Under the pieces are notes generated by a model. It worked only from the letters and a program-made list of their open reading frames with translations, had not been told where the DNA came from and made no database searches. Shown here one piece after another: positions 37,428 to 47,173 of a DNA stretch of 64,000 bases (positions are counted from its first letter, which is position 1; each line of letters opens with the position of its first letter). A program made the translations under genes and the position numbers. This stretch comes from Corynebacterium sp. BD556 (GTDB lineage Bacteria; Actinomycetota; Actinomycetes; Mycobacteriales; Mycobacteriaceae). The DNA is taken from positions 1,364,001-1,428,000 of the forward strand of contig NZ_CP141643.1 of the NCBI RefSeq assembly GCF_038452275.1. Reading direction: 5' to 3'.

Positions 37428-39614
37428 TTAAGCGTTCAAAGCCATGCTGTTCTCATAAGAAGATCGGGCCGAATGATCAGTTTTCTTCACCTGGTTTGGC
37501 ACCATCCGGCGAGCGATCGCGTCGCGCAAACGCAACGGCAACACGTTGACGGTTTTGGCCAGCGGCGCCACGTACCCGGGCAAGGAAACCTGCCAACGAG
37601 GACGACGCACAAGATCAACAACGGCTGCGCCAACTTCTTCCGGCGCCAAAAGCGGTGCGCCGCCGGGAGCGGTACCCGCCGCCAGCTCGGTGTTGACCAC
37701 CACCGGCGCAACCATCGACACCTGCACGCCCGTGCCGCGCAGCTCCTCACGCACGCTCGTCAGGTAACCGAGCACCCCGTGCTTTGTCGCCGCGTAGGTC
37801 GCCTCACCCGGAGGCGAGACAAACGACGCCGCTGAAGCAACCGTAATAATGTGGCCTCGGCCCCGCTCACGCATCCGTTTGCTCGCCAATTTCACCCCGT
37901 GGATCACACCCATGAGATTGACGTGAAGCTGCCGTGCAAGAGCTGCCTCCGGCTCATCAGCAAAAGCACCAACCCACATCACGCCAGCATTATTCACCAG
38001 AACATCGACGGGGCCGAGGCGCTGCTCGACCTCGTCGAAAAACGCGGCGAAAGACGCCGAATCACTGACATCTAAATGGAGCCCGATTGCGCCGGGCAGC
38101 TTCCCCGCGGCCTCCACAGCAGCTTCTTCCCGCACATCACCAATCGCGACAAGCGCACCCTCGCGCGCTAACTGCGACGCGATCTCAAAACCGATACCTC
38201 GGGCACCCCCGGTAACCGCGATAACCTTCCCGTCAACCTTGCGCTGCTTTTCTGCACGGGCACGGCCACGTTTGCGTTCCCGGTCAAGAGACCACAAGAA
38301 GTGGTCAAAATCTACTTCCATGGTGTGCCGCGGCGAATCATAAAACTGCCGCTTGTTCGCCTCGTGAGCGCGCAGCATCTGTTTGCGGATCTGCGACGGA
38401 GCGGGCGCAACATAGTCTCCGGCGAGCATCTCGGCGATCCACACGCTCTGTTTTTCGGCAAGCGGCATCACCGCCCCAACCGGTTGCAACAGCCCCACAA
38501 AGAACAATCCTGGCAGTTCCGGATGCACCGTACGCCACCACAACGGCAACTCGTTGGCCTGCGGATCAACAAGCTCAGTTGGCAGGAACGGAAACGACAC
38601 CCGATATCCGGTGGCCCACACGATGAGGTCAGCTTTCGACTCCGAACCGTCAGTAAAGACCACACGGTCGCCAGCAAGATGCGAAATACCAGGTCGCACG
38701 GTAATTGCGCCGGCCTCCAGACGTTTACGGATCTGCTCCGACTGCACCGGGTGCGACTGTCCGGGTGCGTGTTTAGGTTTCGGCAAACCGTATTTCGTCA
38801 TCGATCCCGACAGCTTCGCCCCAAGCCACAGCCGGGCACTCGTCGCCCACCACGGCAACCACCCCGGCAACGAAACTTGGTCCGTGGCCTTCCCAAACAA
38901 AAACTTCCGCAGCACCCACTCAGTGCGCCGCACCGACCACGCAACAGAGTTCGCACGATACGAAGCTTCGACCGCAATATCCATCGCCGAGTTGCCAGCA
39001 CCAACCACCACGACGTCACGCCCGGCGAGCTGATCACCCGAGCGATAATCATGAGCGTGGATCTGCTCTCCGTCAAAATCTCCCGGATAGCTCGGTTCCG
39101 GCCACCGCGGGTCCCAGTGATGACCATTTGCAACGATCACCGCGTCGTATTCGCGTGTCTCGCGTCCCTTTGGGCCAGAAAACTCGACCCTCCAACGGTT
39201 TTCTTCGGCGCGGGTGACACTTTCAACCTTGGTATTGAAGGTGACGCGGTCGCGCACTGCGAAATGCTCGACATAGGCTTCGAAATACTCAGCGACCTGG
39301 TCGTGGCGCGCATAAGGCGGGTAATGCGCCGGCATCGGGAAATCAGAAAAGGCCATCCTCGGGTTCGAGGTGTTGATCTCGAGGGTTTCATAACACGCCG
39401 AGACACCATTCGAGTTATTCAGCACCCAGTTCCCGCCAAAATGCTGCCCCATTTCAAACCAGTCGAAGGGAACCCGCTTTTCGGACATTGCTTTTGCGGC
39501 CGCGATCCCCGAAGATCCTGCACCAATGATGCACACTTTCGGCAAAGATTCATCTGCCGTCGGGGGCGTAGTTACTTTCGGTGCGCGGTGGTTTTGACGA
39601 ACAAAATAGGCCAT
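37428..39614 (-). CDS. Flavin monooxygenase fused to short-chain dehydrogenase
   Basis: 728 residues from ATG 39614, with AAAGGA upstream. Residues ~25-455 form a flavin-dependent monooxygenase: FAD motif GAGSSG (31-36), FMO-like motif YPGDFDGEQIHAHDY, NADPH motif GAGNSAMD and WATGYRVSFP. Residues ~460-728 form a complete SDR with TGGARGIG, NNAG, and YAATK. A basic linker (RERKRGRARAEKQRKVDGK) joins them. The pair could oxidise a substrate and then convert the alcohol or ketone. Substrate unknown. Monocistronic. Confidence 0.9.
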   Translation of the reverse strand: MAYFVRQNHRAPKVTTPPTADESLPKVCIIGAGSSGIAAAKAMSEKRVPFDWFEMGQHFGGNWVLNNSNGVSACYETLEINTSNPRMAFSDFPMPAHYPPYARHDQVAEYFEAYVEHFAVRDRVTFNTKVESVTRAEENRWRVEFSGPKGRETREYDAVIVANGHHWDPRWPEPSYPGDFDGEQIHAHDYRSGDQLAGRDVVVVGAGNSAMDIAVEASYRANSVAWSVRRTEWVLRKFLFGKATDQVSLPGWLPWWATSARLWLGAKLSGSMTKYGLPKPKHAPGQSHPVQSEQIRKRLEAGAITVRPGISHLAGDRVVFTDGSESKADLIVWATGYRVSFPFLPTELVDPQANELPLWWRTVHPELPGLFFVGLLQPVGAVMPLAEKQSVWIAEMLAGDYVAPAPSQIRKQMLRAHEANKRQFYDSPRHTMEVDFDHFLWSLDRERKRGRARAEKQRKVDGKVIAVTGGARGIGFEIASQLAREGALVAIGDVREEAAVEAAGKLPGAIGLHLDVSDSASFAAFFDEVEQRLGPVDVLVNNAGVMWVGAFADEPEAALARQLHVNLMGVIHGVKLASKRMRERGRGHIITVASAASFVSPPGEATYAATKHGVLGYLTSVREELRGTGVQVSMVAPVVVNTELAAGTAPGGAPLLAPEEVGAAVVDLVRRPRWQVSLPGYVAPLAKTVNVLPLRLRDAIARRMVPNQVKKTDHSARSSYENSMALNA

Positions 39615-40440
39615 TGTGAACGATCCTTTGCTTCGCAGAGTGTCTGACGGCTTTGGGGCTTGGCGCACATAGTGAACGTGAATCAAGCTAACCGCCACCG
39701 AGTAAGTATGCGGACACTCTACCCATACACTGTGGGCGAAGTCACTACTTTGACAAAACTATTAACCACAACACAAAAAATAGGTTTCCCATTGCTGGAT
39801 CACTCCCTTTAACGACATCGGCGCCGACCCCTCGTGAAAGAGCCTTTGCCGAGTCATCCGGGGGACAACCCAGGCTCACCGGATCTCACGGAGTCGCCGG
39901 TTTCAGGAACCACCTCGGACACAGAGCCGTCGCCCACGCCAAGCGGCTAACCAAGCAGAACCCTCGGCTACGCCAGTCGTTGTCCCCTCCAGGCTTGCTT
40001 AAGAAACACAGGCTTTCCGCGCCGGAGAAACAGCACCCCGCAAAGGTCGCGTCCACTTTCCCGCCACCGAGCGCCGCAACGCAGCGTTCAGGCCTTAAAA
40101 TGCCCAGCCGAATTGTTCATCTTCTTCATCAAAGATGCCTTCCGCTGGCCTTTCTGCCCGCGCCGGTTTCGGCCCTGCGCTCATTTCTCCCCTGAAAACA
40201 CCCATCGAGTCCTTCTCGGGTGGGCCAGTATTCGAGGATCGCTGCCAGACCAAAGAACACTCACGCCCCGCTAAAGAAGTTGTCGGCTCAAACAGCATCG
40301 GCTGGTTTAAGGGACGTCTCCGGCTCCACAGCTACAAAAGACGATTCGACAGGTGGCTAAAGCTCACAACCGCTTTTCCAAGGCTGTGTTGCTTCTCGTT
40401 TTTTAAAACTCAACCCAACATCCTTTGGCACCCACCCAAA
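39615..40440. other. Long intergenic stretch without a confident gene
   Basis: About 825 bp upstream of the fusion gene. Only short frames without family resemblance occur. From 39800 to 39950 a plus-strand frame reads a Pro/Ser/Thr-rich tail (SHPGDNPGSPDLTESPVSGTT) without a start, possibly the relic of a secreted protein's C-terminus. A small minus-strand ORF at 40095-40205 is listed separately. Confidence 0.6.
40095..40205 (-). CDS. Possible 36-residue acidic small protein
   Basis: ATG at 40205 is preceded by GAAGGA at seven bases. The product is MGVFRGEMSAGPKPARAERP followed by AEGIFDEEDEQFGWAF, with a basic/proline middle and an acidic, aromatic end. It has no recognised family and may be chance. 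The composition with a good ribosome binding site makes it worth listing. Confidence 0.3.
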   Translation of the reverse strand: MGVFRGEMSAGPKPARAERPAEGIFDEEDEQFGWAF

Positions 40441-40443
40441 AAC

Positions 40444-40504
40444 AAAAACCCCCTCGAATCCCGCGAATTACCAGGTAAACCGCAAAACCCAAGGGGTTTA
40501 ATTA
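40444..40504 (-). terminator. Terminator of the tRNA-Ala pair
   Basis: On the minus strand AAACCCCTT and its partner at the far side (AGGGGGTTT, near 40450) pair, and a T-rich run follows. It lies directly downstream of the two tRNA-Ala genes. Confidence 0.6.
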
Positions 40505-40539
40505 ACACTCAAATCTTTGGATCCAAAGGTGAGTTCTCA

Positions 40540-40615
40540 TGGTGGAGCTAATGGGATTCGAACCCATGACCCCCACACTGCCAGTGTGGTGCGCTACCAA
40601 CTGCGCCATAGCCCC
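40540..40615 (-). tRNA. tRNA-Ala (anticodon GGC), copy with CCA
   Basis: Minus-strand cloverleaf; acceptor GGGGCTA/TAGCTCC, anticodon GGC at 40580-40582, CCA encoded at 40540-40542. The mature part is identical to the copy 100 bp upstream. Confidence 0.93.
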
Positions 40616-40642
40616 GTCGTGGACGGTATGAATTTTTCCGAG

Positions 40643-40715
40643 TGGAGCTAATGGGATTCGAACCCATGACCCCCACACTGCCAGTGTGGTGCGCTACCAA
40701 CTGCGCCATAGCCCC
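40643..40715 (-). tRNA. tRNA-Ala (anticodon GGC), copy without CCA
   Basis: Same mature sequence as the neighbour, displaced by exactly 100 bp, with anticodon at 40680-40682. The encoded bases after the discriminator are CTC, so CCA must be added by enzyme. Confidence 0.93.
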
Positions 40716-40823
40716 GTTTCCTTGTCGGCCCCTTTAAGGGCCGCCAAGCAACTTTGCTTAATATACATCTCACCCGCAAAGGCAACCAAATCGCCCGCCG
40801 CGGGTGAGATACATGCTGTTCAC

Positions 40824-41582
40824 CTAGCTGAGGACATCATCGATCCAGCTAGAGGGGTCCTGGCTCGGGATTCTCACGTCCTCGCCGTCCTTGAAAACTC
40901 GCGGAGTGTAGGCCTCCCCGGTTTTCTCGCTTTGGTAGTCGACGTTTTGTTGGCCCATCTCCTTCGCGGCCTCAATGAACTTGCCGGCGCGGATGTCGGA
41001 GATTGCTTCCTCGCTGGCGCCGAAGCCGCGGGCTAGGTCGGCGAAATCATCGTTTTTGAAACGGTTGTAAACATCCTTCTGATTCTCCAGCAGGTGAGCG
41101 CGAAGGTTCCACATAGCTGGGACATCGTCGTGGGCGGCAAGTGCCAGCTCCGCTGCCAGTGCGCGGGTCGAGTGACCCTCGGTAGTTTCGGTTCCTTGGC
41201 GGTCCAGAATGGTCATGGGACGCAGATTCACCGACAGCTCGCCGGCCTCAATTTTTTGCAGCATTTCCTCGTCGCTGGCGGTGGCTAGGTCAGCGCAGTG
41301 CGGGCAGGAGAAATCCTCGAATAGATCTACTGTTACGGCGTTCGCTGCCCCGTTTTTGGAGTTGAGCACAATCGCCGGGTCGCCTTCGGTGTATTCGATG
41401 GACAGGTTGTCCACTGGGATCATTTTCTCGGAGAGGGCTTCGTCGCGCTTAGTGCGGCCATTGAAGAAAATCAGGCCGATTACGACAGCGGCGATCAAAA
41501 TGATTGCCAGGATGGTCCAGATAAATCCGGCTCCACTTTTTTGGTTCGGGTTGGTCACCTTGCGTGTGGTCACGTCATGCAC
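40824..41582 (-). CDS. Membrane-anchored DsbA-like thiol-disulfide protein
   Basis: About 252 residues. One N-terminal membrane helix (FIWTILAIILIAAVVIGLIFF) anchors an extracellular thioredoxin-fold domain with CPHC (Cys93/Cys96) and the cis-Pro segment AYTPRVFKDG. This is the actinobacterial DsbA type that oxidises exported proteins. It follows a MauE-like gene on the same strand, 32 bases downstream, and the two probably work together. Confidence 0.88.
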   Translation of the reverse strand: MHDVTTRKVTNPNQKSGAGFIWTILAIILIAAVVIGLIFFNGRTKRDEALSEKMIPVDNLSIEYTEGDPAIVLNSKNGAANAVTVDLFEDFSCPHCADLATASDEEMLQKIEAGELSVNLRPMTILDRQGTETTEGHSTRALAAELALAAHDDVPAMWNLRAHLLENQKDVYNRFKNDDFADLARGFGASEEAISDIRAGKFIEAAKEMGQQNVDYQSEKTGEAYTPRVFKDGEDVRIPSQDPSSWIDDVLS

Positions 41583-41614
41583 CTTTTCTTGTGTCGATAT
41601 AACAAAGCCCGGCC

Positions 41615-42124
41615 TTATGGGTAGAGCGCGAACTTCTTGTAGGGACGATAGATCATTATCAGCGTAATGAGGACATACAACGCGTCGCGGCCGAGTGTGG
41701 CCAAGATATTTGTGCCGGTGTCACTCTCGCCGGGGCTGAAGCACCCGCAGTCGATCACTAGCCCCCGCGCCCACGCAGAGTAGAGGCCGACCATAAACAG
41801 CAGGAGCACACCAATGGACAACCAGCCTGACCAGCGAAGTTTGATTCCTAGAAGCAGCAGTAAACCGCCGGCTATTTCGAGGGGCCCGATGATGCGTGCC
41901 AGGTAGTCCGACCACGCTGGTGTGAAGATTTCGTAGGCCTTGATGGTCTGGGTGACGTCCATGTGCACGCCGATTTTCGACATGCCCGCGGAAATCCAAA
42001 TGTAGGCCATGAAAAACCTCGCGGCGGCGGAGAGGACATCGCCGATGACACTTTTCGTCGAGGTGGGTTCAGTGGGCGCGGCAGCGGCTGGGACCGTGTC
42101 AGGCCGATCATGCGTTGTTGTCAC
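41615..42124 (-). CDS. MauE/DoxX-family membrane protein
   Basis: 169 residues with four membrane helices. ARFFMAYIWISAGMSKIG is the MauE/DoxX start and GLYSAWARGLVIDCGCFSPGE carries a CGC motif typical of MauE-like proteins, which are linked to disulfide formation or methylamine utilisation. Pairing with a DsbA-like gene supports a redox-partner role (inference). Confidence 0.85.
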   Translation of the reverse strand: MTTTHDRPDTVPAAAAPTEPTSTKSVIGDVLSAAARFFMAYIWISAGMSKIGVHMDVTQTIKAYEIFTPAWSDYLARIIGPLEIAGGLLLLLGIKLRWSGWLSIGVLLLFMVGLYSAWARGLVIDCGCFSPGESDTGTNILATLGRDALYVLITLIMIYRPYKKFALYP

Positions 42125-42198
42125 CTTGACAACCTTAGTCGAAGCCCGGGCTGGTGCTGCACGGAAGGCATTGTGGGGTTGCTCACTTTTGTTTTTGT

Positions 42199-43839
42199 TT
42201 AGGAACCGAGCACCTGCGATACCAGCGCCTGTGCTTCTTCCTGCACCTGGGCGAGGTGGTCTTGACCGAGGAAACTTTCGGCGTAGATTTTATTTTTGTC
42301 TTCGGTGCCCGACGGGCGTGCGGCGAACCAGGCGTTGTCGGTAATTACTTTCAGCCCGCCTATCGACGCCCCATTGCCCGGCGCCACAGTCATTTTAGCG
42401 GTGATTTTTTCGCCGGCGAGTTCTTCGGCGGTGATCTGCTCCGGTGAGAGCTTCTTCAACAAGGCTTTCTGCTCTCGGGTGGCGGCCGCATCGGTACGTG
42501 CGTAGGCGGGAGCCCCGAACTTTTCTGCTAGTTTCGCGTAGCGCTGCGAAGGTGTCTCGCCGGTGGTCGCTGTTATTTCGGCGGCGAGGAGGTCCATGAT
42601 GATGCCGTCTTTGTCGGTGGACCACACGGTGCCGTTGGTGCGTAGGAAGGAAGCCCCGGCGGATTCTTCTCCGCCGAAGCCGATGGTGCCGTCGATAAGC
42701 CCTGGCACAAACCACTTAAAGCCGACTGGCACTTCAACAAGATCGCGGCCTAAAGAGGCAACGACGCGGTCAATCATCGATGAGGACACGAGTGTTTTGC
42801 CCACCGCGGTCGTGGCGGCCCAAGCTGGGCGGTGCGTGAGCAGGTATTCGATGGCTACAGCGAGGTAGTGGTTCGGGTTCATCAGCCCGGCATCCGGGGT
42901 GACTATGCCGTGGCGGTCCGCGTCGGCGTCGTTTCCGGTCGCGATGTCATATTTGTCGCGGTTGTGGACCAAAGAGGCCATGGAGTTCGGGCTGGAACAG
43001 TCCATGCGGATCTTTCCGTCGGTGTCGAGTGTCATAAACCGCCAGGTAGCGTCTACCTCGGGGTTGACCACCGTCAGGTTCAGGCCGTGGGTTTTTGCGA
43101 TCGCACCCCAGTAGTCCACGCTGGCGCCGCCCATGGGGTCCGCGCCGATGCGCAGTCCGGATGCACGGATCGCCTCCATGTCCACCACGTTCGGCAGGTC
43201 AGCGACGTAAGACCCCATGAAATCAAATTTCTCGGCCCGCTCGTCGAGAACCCCCGAAACCGTGGTTCTCCTGACCCCTTCCAACCTCGCTTTGATGTAC
43301 TTGTTGGCTTGAGCTGCGATCCAATCGGTCGCGTCCGTGTCGGCGGGCCCACCGTTGGGCGGGTTGTATTTAAAGCCGCCGTCGCGCGGCGGGTTGTGGG
43401 AGGGGGTGACCACGATGCCGTCGGCGCGGTGTGTTTGCTCGACGTTCGCGTTGTGGCGCACAATCGCGCAGGACACGGCCGGGGTCGGGGTGTAGCGCCC
43501 GGTGGCGTCGACAAGCACCGCCACCTCGTTGGCAATGAGCACCTCGAGCGCGGAAATCATCGCCGGTTCCGACAAGGCGTGGGTATCGCGGCCAATGTAG
43601 AGAGGCCCACTAATGCCCTGCGCGCGGCGATAATCCACAATCGCCTGGGTGGTGGCCCAGATGTGCGGCTGGTTGAAGGCATTGTCAAGGGAGCTACCGC
43701 GGTGACCGGAGGTGCCGAAGGCAACCTGTTGGTCGGGGTCCTCCGGGTCAATCTCGCGGGTGTAGTAAGCAGACACCACCTGCGCTATGTCGATTAGATC
43801 CTCCGGGCGGGCGGGTTGGCCGGCTCGTTCGTGTGCCAT
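42199..43839 (-). CDS. pgm: Phosphoglucomutase (alpha-D-glucose)
   Basis: 546 residues. Interconverts glucose 1- and 6-phosphate. Phosphoserine loop [20 protein letters not shown], metal loop DADADRHGI, sugar-binding [12 protein letters not shown] and phosphate-binding [16 protein letters not shown] are all intact. The start [16 protein letters not shown] fits the bacterial Pgm family. Provides glucose 1-phosphate for glycogen, trehalose and wall sugars. Confidence 0.96.
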   Translation of the reverse strand: MAHERAGQPARPEDLIDIAQVVSAYYTREIDPEDPDQQVAFGTSGHRGSSLDNAFNQPHIWATTQAIVDYRRAQGISGPLYIGRDTHALSEPAMISALEVLIANEVAVLVDATGRYTPTPAVSCAIVRHNANVEQTHRADGIVVTPSHNPPRDGGFKYNPPNGGPADTDATDWIAAQANKYIKARLEGVRRTTVSGVLDERAEKFDFMGSYVADLPNVVDMEAIRASGLRIGADPMGGASVDYWGAIAKTHGLNLTVVNPEVDATWRFMTLDTDGKIRMDCSSPNSMASLVHNRDKYDIATGNDADADRHGIVTPDAGLMNPNHYLAVAIEYLLTHRPAWAATTAVGKTLVSSSMIDRVVASLGRDLVEVPVGFKWFVPGLIDGTIGFGGEESAGASFLRTNGTVWSTDKDGIIMDLLAAEITATTGETPSQRYAKLAEKFGAPAYARTDAAATREQKALLKKLSPEQITAEELAGEKITAKMTVAPGNGASIGGLKVITDNAWFAARPSGTEDKNKIYAESFLGQDHLAQVQEEAQALVSQVLGS

Positions 43840-43936
43840 AGGGGGCGCTCCTTCTACCTGAGGTATGCGTTGTTTCCCCTCCCATCATTCCCGGCTTTGG
43901 CGGCGCGCGCACGGCTTCGACGTATAGTCACATTCC

Positions 43937-44260
43937 ATGGTGACAGATGCACTGTTAGTCGGCGCCGGCGCCGCCCTCGGCGCAACTGCGCGTTTTGTGC
44001 TTGGCCTGCCGGCGGAGGGTGCCTCTTTAGCCCTCACGCTTGCGCTCAACATTGCCGGCTCTTTCGCAATGGGACTTTTCGTTCCAGGGAAATTCTGGGG
44101 CGCGGGATTTTTGGGTGGTTTTACGACCTTTTCTGCCGTGACGGTTGCCGCTGTCTCATCGACGGGCCCGCAAGCGGCCGCGCTGATCTTCGCCAGCTTC
44201 GCCACGTGCGTCGCCGGTTGGCTCGCCGGTGACGCCCTGCGGCAAGGGGCGAAGCGATGA
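43937..44260 (+). CDS. crcB1: Fluoride ion channel subunit CrcB/Fluc (first)
   Basis: 107 residues, four membrane helices. Family segments are GATARFVLG, the Asn in LNIAGSFAMG and GGFTTFSAVTV, the last with the central TTFS motif that lines the pore. The stop overlaps the second crcB as ATGA, so the two chains probably form a dual-topology heterodimer that exports fluoride. Confidence 0.93.
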   Translation: MVTDALLVGAGAALGATARFVLGLPAEGASLALTLALNIAGSFAMGLFVPGKFWGAGFLGGFTTFSAVTVAAVSSTGPQAAALIFASFATCVAGWLAGDALRQGAKR

Positions 44261-44610
44261 TGTGGTCGGTGTTTGTCGTCGCAGTCGGCGGTTTTCTGGG
44301 CGGTCTTGCTCGTTGGGCGTTGAGTTTTCTCAACACGAACCACCGCAATGCTGGGACGTGGGCGGCGAACGTGGTCGGATCTGCTGTGCTCGGCTTTACT
44401 ATAGCTTTGCCTGGTGTTTTTCCGCTCTTTTTCGGCACTGGTTTCGCTGGCGCTTTGTCTACGTGGTCGACGTTGGCTGCAGAGCTTGGGCGAGACTTCA
44501 AGGCACGCCGGTGGCGGGTTGTGTTTGTTAACGCGGCGCTGAGCGCGGCGACCGGGGTTGGCGCCGCGGCTATCGGCGCCCGTTACGCGGCCCGCGCCTT
44601 CGGCGTTTGA
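44257..44610 (+). CDS. crcB2: Fluoride ion channel subunit CrcB/Fluc (second)
   Basis: 117 residues, four helices. It has the family segments GGFLGGLARWALS and NVVGSAVLGF. The usual TTFS segment is altered to ALSTWSTL, so the two subunits of the pair are not equivalent. Basic residues in the loops differ from crcB1, as expected if the two insert in opposite orientations. Confidence 0.92.
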   Translation: MMWSVFVVAVGGFLGGLARWALSFLNTNHRNAGTWAANVVGSAVLGFTIALPGVFPLFFGTGFAGALSTWSTLAAELGRDFKARRWRVVFVNAALSAATGVGAAAIGARYAARAFGV

Positions 44611-44617
44611 TGGTGTT

Positions 44618-47173
44618 TCATTCGGCGATCGCGTCGAGCGGTGGCGTCGCCGCCGCCTTGTGGGCTGGCCACAATGCGGCGAGGATTCCGACGAGGATGG
44701 AACCGGCCAACATAATGCCAAGCAGTGGCCACGGCACCACCACGACCTTGAGCCCTTGGCTTTCTAAAACCGTCAGGAAAGCCCAGCCCAGGCCGAGTCC
44801 GGTGAGGGTTCCGGTGAAGGCTCCGAAGGCGGCCATTTGCACCGATTCGAGAATGATCATGACCCGCACTTGTCTGCGGTGGGTTCCGACAGCGCGAAGC
44901 ATCCCGATTTCTTGGCGCCGCTCAATGACCGACAAAGTCAAGGTGTTGACGATTCCCAGCACAGCGATGACGACCGCCAGCGACAGCAGCGCGTAGAGGA
45001 TGCAGAGCATTTGGTCGATCATTGCGCTGACTTCGCCGTTCATCTCTTGGGCGGTTTTGACCTGCACGACGATCTCGTCGCGCACGGCGTTTTCGATCCC
45101 GCCGCGCAGCTTATCGACGTCCACACTGCCGTCACCGCGCACACCCGCAGCCTGGATGGTGAGGGCTGTTTCCGGCACCACTTTCAGTGCAGTCTCTTGC
45201 CCCAGCGCAACACCTTTGATGACGTCGGAGTCCGCGAATATTCCCCCGACGGTGACCTCAACCGATCCCGGTGACAATCCGGGAGCACCAACGGTCGCGG
45301 TGTCGCCAACTTTCCAGCCTTTTTCCTCAGCGACAAAGCGCGGCACGATGATCCGGTCTGCACTCAAATCGGATTCGCCCTCAAGCATTTCGATGGCGAA
45401 AAGTTCGGCTGGATTTCCGGAAAAGACCGGGGAAGCGCCGTAGGGGCCGAAGGTGTAGCTATATTCGCCGTCGACGGTTACCGGGGCCTCGCTGTAGGAC
45501 ACCACAGCCCCCACCCCGTCGACGGCGGCAACTTTCTCCAGCACGGAGGCGGGAACGGGGAAGGCTCCCATCTGCGGACCTGAGAGGACATAGTCGGCAC
45601 TGACTTGGCTATCAACGATGTCTGAGACTGACTGCTTCATCGTTGCGCCCAGCATGCCAATTACCGTCACCAGCGCAATGCCAAGCATCAAGGCGAAAGC
45701 TGTGGCGCTGGTCCGTCTCGGGTTGCGGCGTGTGTTCGTTGATGCCAACTTGCCGACTGCCCCGAAAGGCGCCCCGATCACTCGCCCCACCGGCGGCACC
45801 ACAGGAAGGCTAAGTGCCGGGCCCGCGAGGAACAACCCGCCGATAAGCGCGACAGCAGCCGCCCCGACCATTATCGCGCGATCACTTGTCGCACCGGTCG
45901 ACCACCCCATGCCCGCCGCGGATGCGACAAGGCCAGCGACGATCAACACCGCCCCCGCCACCGTGCGCCCCCGTAACGGTTTAGGCGCCACAGTTTCACT
46001 TGCCCGCATCGCTTCCACCGGCTGAACCTGTCCCGCTTTACGCGCCGGCGCCCACGCCGAGGCCAGTGTCACAAGGACCCCGACAACCACTGGCACCACC
46101 ACGGACTTCGCGGACAGGCCGAGCCCGCCCGTTGGCAAAGACATGTCGTTGGCGCTCATCACCGCTTTGATCACGGTGACAAGTCCCGCTCCGGCGCCCA
46201 CACCCACAACGGATCCGACAAGGCCAACGATGAAGGCCTCCACGGACACCGAGCGAGTAATCTGGCCGCGGGATGCGCCCAGGGCGCGCAGAAGTGCGAA
46301 TTCCTTCGTGCGCTGGGCCACGATCATAGAAAAGGTATTGGCAATCAGGAAGGTGCCCACCAGCAGGCCAACGAGGCCGAAGGCGATAAGGAAGTAGCTG
46401 ACAAAGCTCAGGCCTTCCCGAATTTGCTCGGAGGCTTCCTCAGCAAGTGTCTCACCAGTCTCAATGGTGAGTTTGGGGTGGGATAAGCGGAGGGCGTCGA
46501 CAAGCTGCTGCGGCGAAACCTCCCCCGCCGCGGCGACGCTTACCTGCGGCACTGTAGTTCCGTCCGTGTAGAACTCGGCGTAGGTCGTGGGCGTCGTTTC
46601 AAAAGACAGCGACATGGGTTGGGCGAGCCCATCATCGTAAAAACCGACGACGCGCACGTCGTGGCGCCCATGAGCATCCACAACGATAAGTTCCTCATCG
46701 AGCGAAACCGCATACTTTTCGGCGGCGTTGCCGTTGAGAAGCACCTCTCCGACAGCTAAGGGCGCACGGCCCTGCGTGATCTGCGGGGAGTTGCCCACCG
46801 ACTCATCGGCGGGATAGTAAACGGAAATGCGCGAAACGCCCTGCCCTGTTTGGATTGCCTCTCCCGAAGAATCCGCAGCAACCACAACCGTTGCGCCTCC
46901 CTCGTTGACACGAGCAACCATGGGATCTCGCTCCACGACCGCGAGTGTTTCCCGCGTCACAGCCGTGCCGTCCGCGCCCGCCTGAATCACGGCATCAATG
47001 CTTTCGTAACGCGAGGCGACAGCCGAGTCGAAAGTACGCTCCAACATCGCAGTAAACATCAAGGAACCAGCGATAAAAGCTGTGCCGAGCACCACAGCGA
47101 CGACTGTGAGAAACAAGCGCAGTTTGTGGGCGGCAATGTTGCGCATCGACACCTTGGTCATGGTGGAAGCCAC
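44618..47173 (-). CDS. ABC transporter permease, FtsX/MacB-like
   Basis: 851 residues from GTG 47173 (GAGG upstream; ATG 47161 also possible). One N-terminal membrane helix, a large extracytoplasmic domain, then three helices, the whole arrangement repeated in the second half (two FtsX domains, with EFALLRALGASRGQI and EIGMLRAVGTHRRQV). Proteins of this type move lipoproteins, peptides or lipids. The ATPase gene that should drive it is split by an IS element (47178-49303), so the transporter is likely inactive unless another ATPase substitutes. Confidence 0.9.
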   Translation of the reverse strand: MASTMTKVSMRNIAAHKLRLFLTVVAVVLGTAFIAGSLMFTAMLERTFDSAVASRYESIDAVIQAGADGTAVTRETLAVVERDPMVARVNEGGATVVVAADSSGEAIQTGQGVSRISVYYPADESVGNSPQITQGRAPLAVGEVLLNGNAAEKYAVSLDEELIVVDAHGRHDVRVVGFYDDGLAQPMSLSFETTPTTYAEFYTDGTTVPQVSVAAAGEVSPQQLVDALRLSHPKLTIETGETLAEEASEQIREGLSFVSYFLIAFGLVGLLVGTFLIANTFSMIVAQRTKEFALLRALGASRGQITRSVSVEAFIVGLVGSVVGVGAGAGLVTVIKAVMSANDMSLPTGGLGLSAKSVVVPVVVGVLVTLASAWAPARKAGQVQPVEAMRASETVAPKPLRGRTVAGAVLIVAGLVASAAGMGWSTGATSDRAIMVGAAAVALIGGLFLAGPALSLPVVPPVGRVIGAPFGAVGKLASTNTRRNPRRTSATAFALMLGIALVTVIGMLGATMKQSVSDIVDSQVSADYVLSGPQMGAFPVPASVLEKVAAVDGVGAVVSYSEAPVTVDGEYSYTFGPYGASPVFSGNPAELFAIEMLEGESDLSADRIIVPRFVAEEKGWKVGDTATVGAPGLSPGSVEVTVGGIFADSDVIKGVALGQETALKVVPETALTIQAAGVRGDGSVDVDKLRGGIENAVRDEIVVQVKTAQEMNGEVSAMIDQMLCILYALLSLAVVIAVLGIVNTLTLSVIERRQEIGMLRAVGTHRRQVRVMIILESVQMAAFGAFTGTLTGLGLGWAFLTVLESQGLKVVVVPWPLLGIMLAGSILVGILAALWPAHKAAATPPLDAIAE

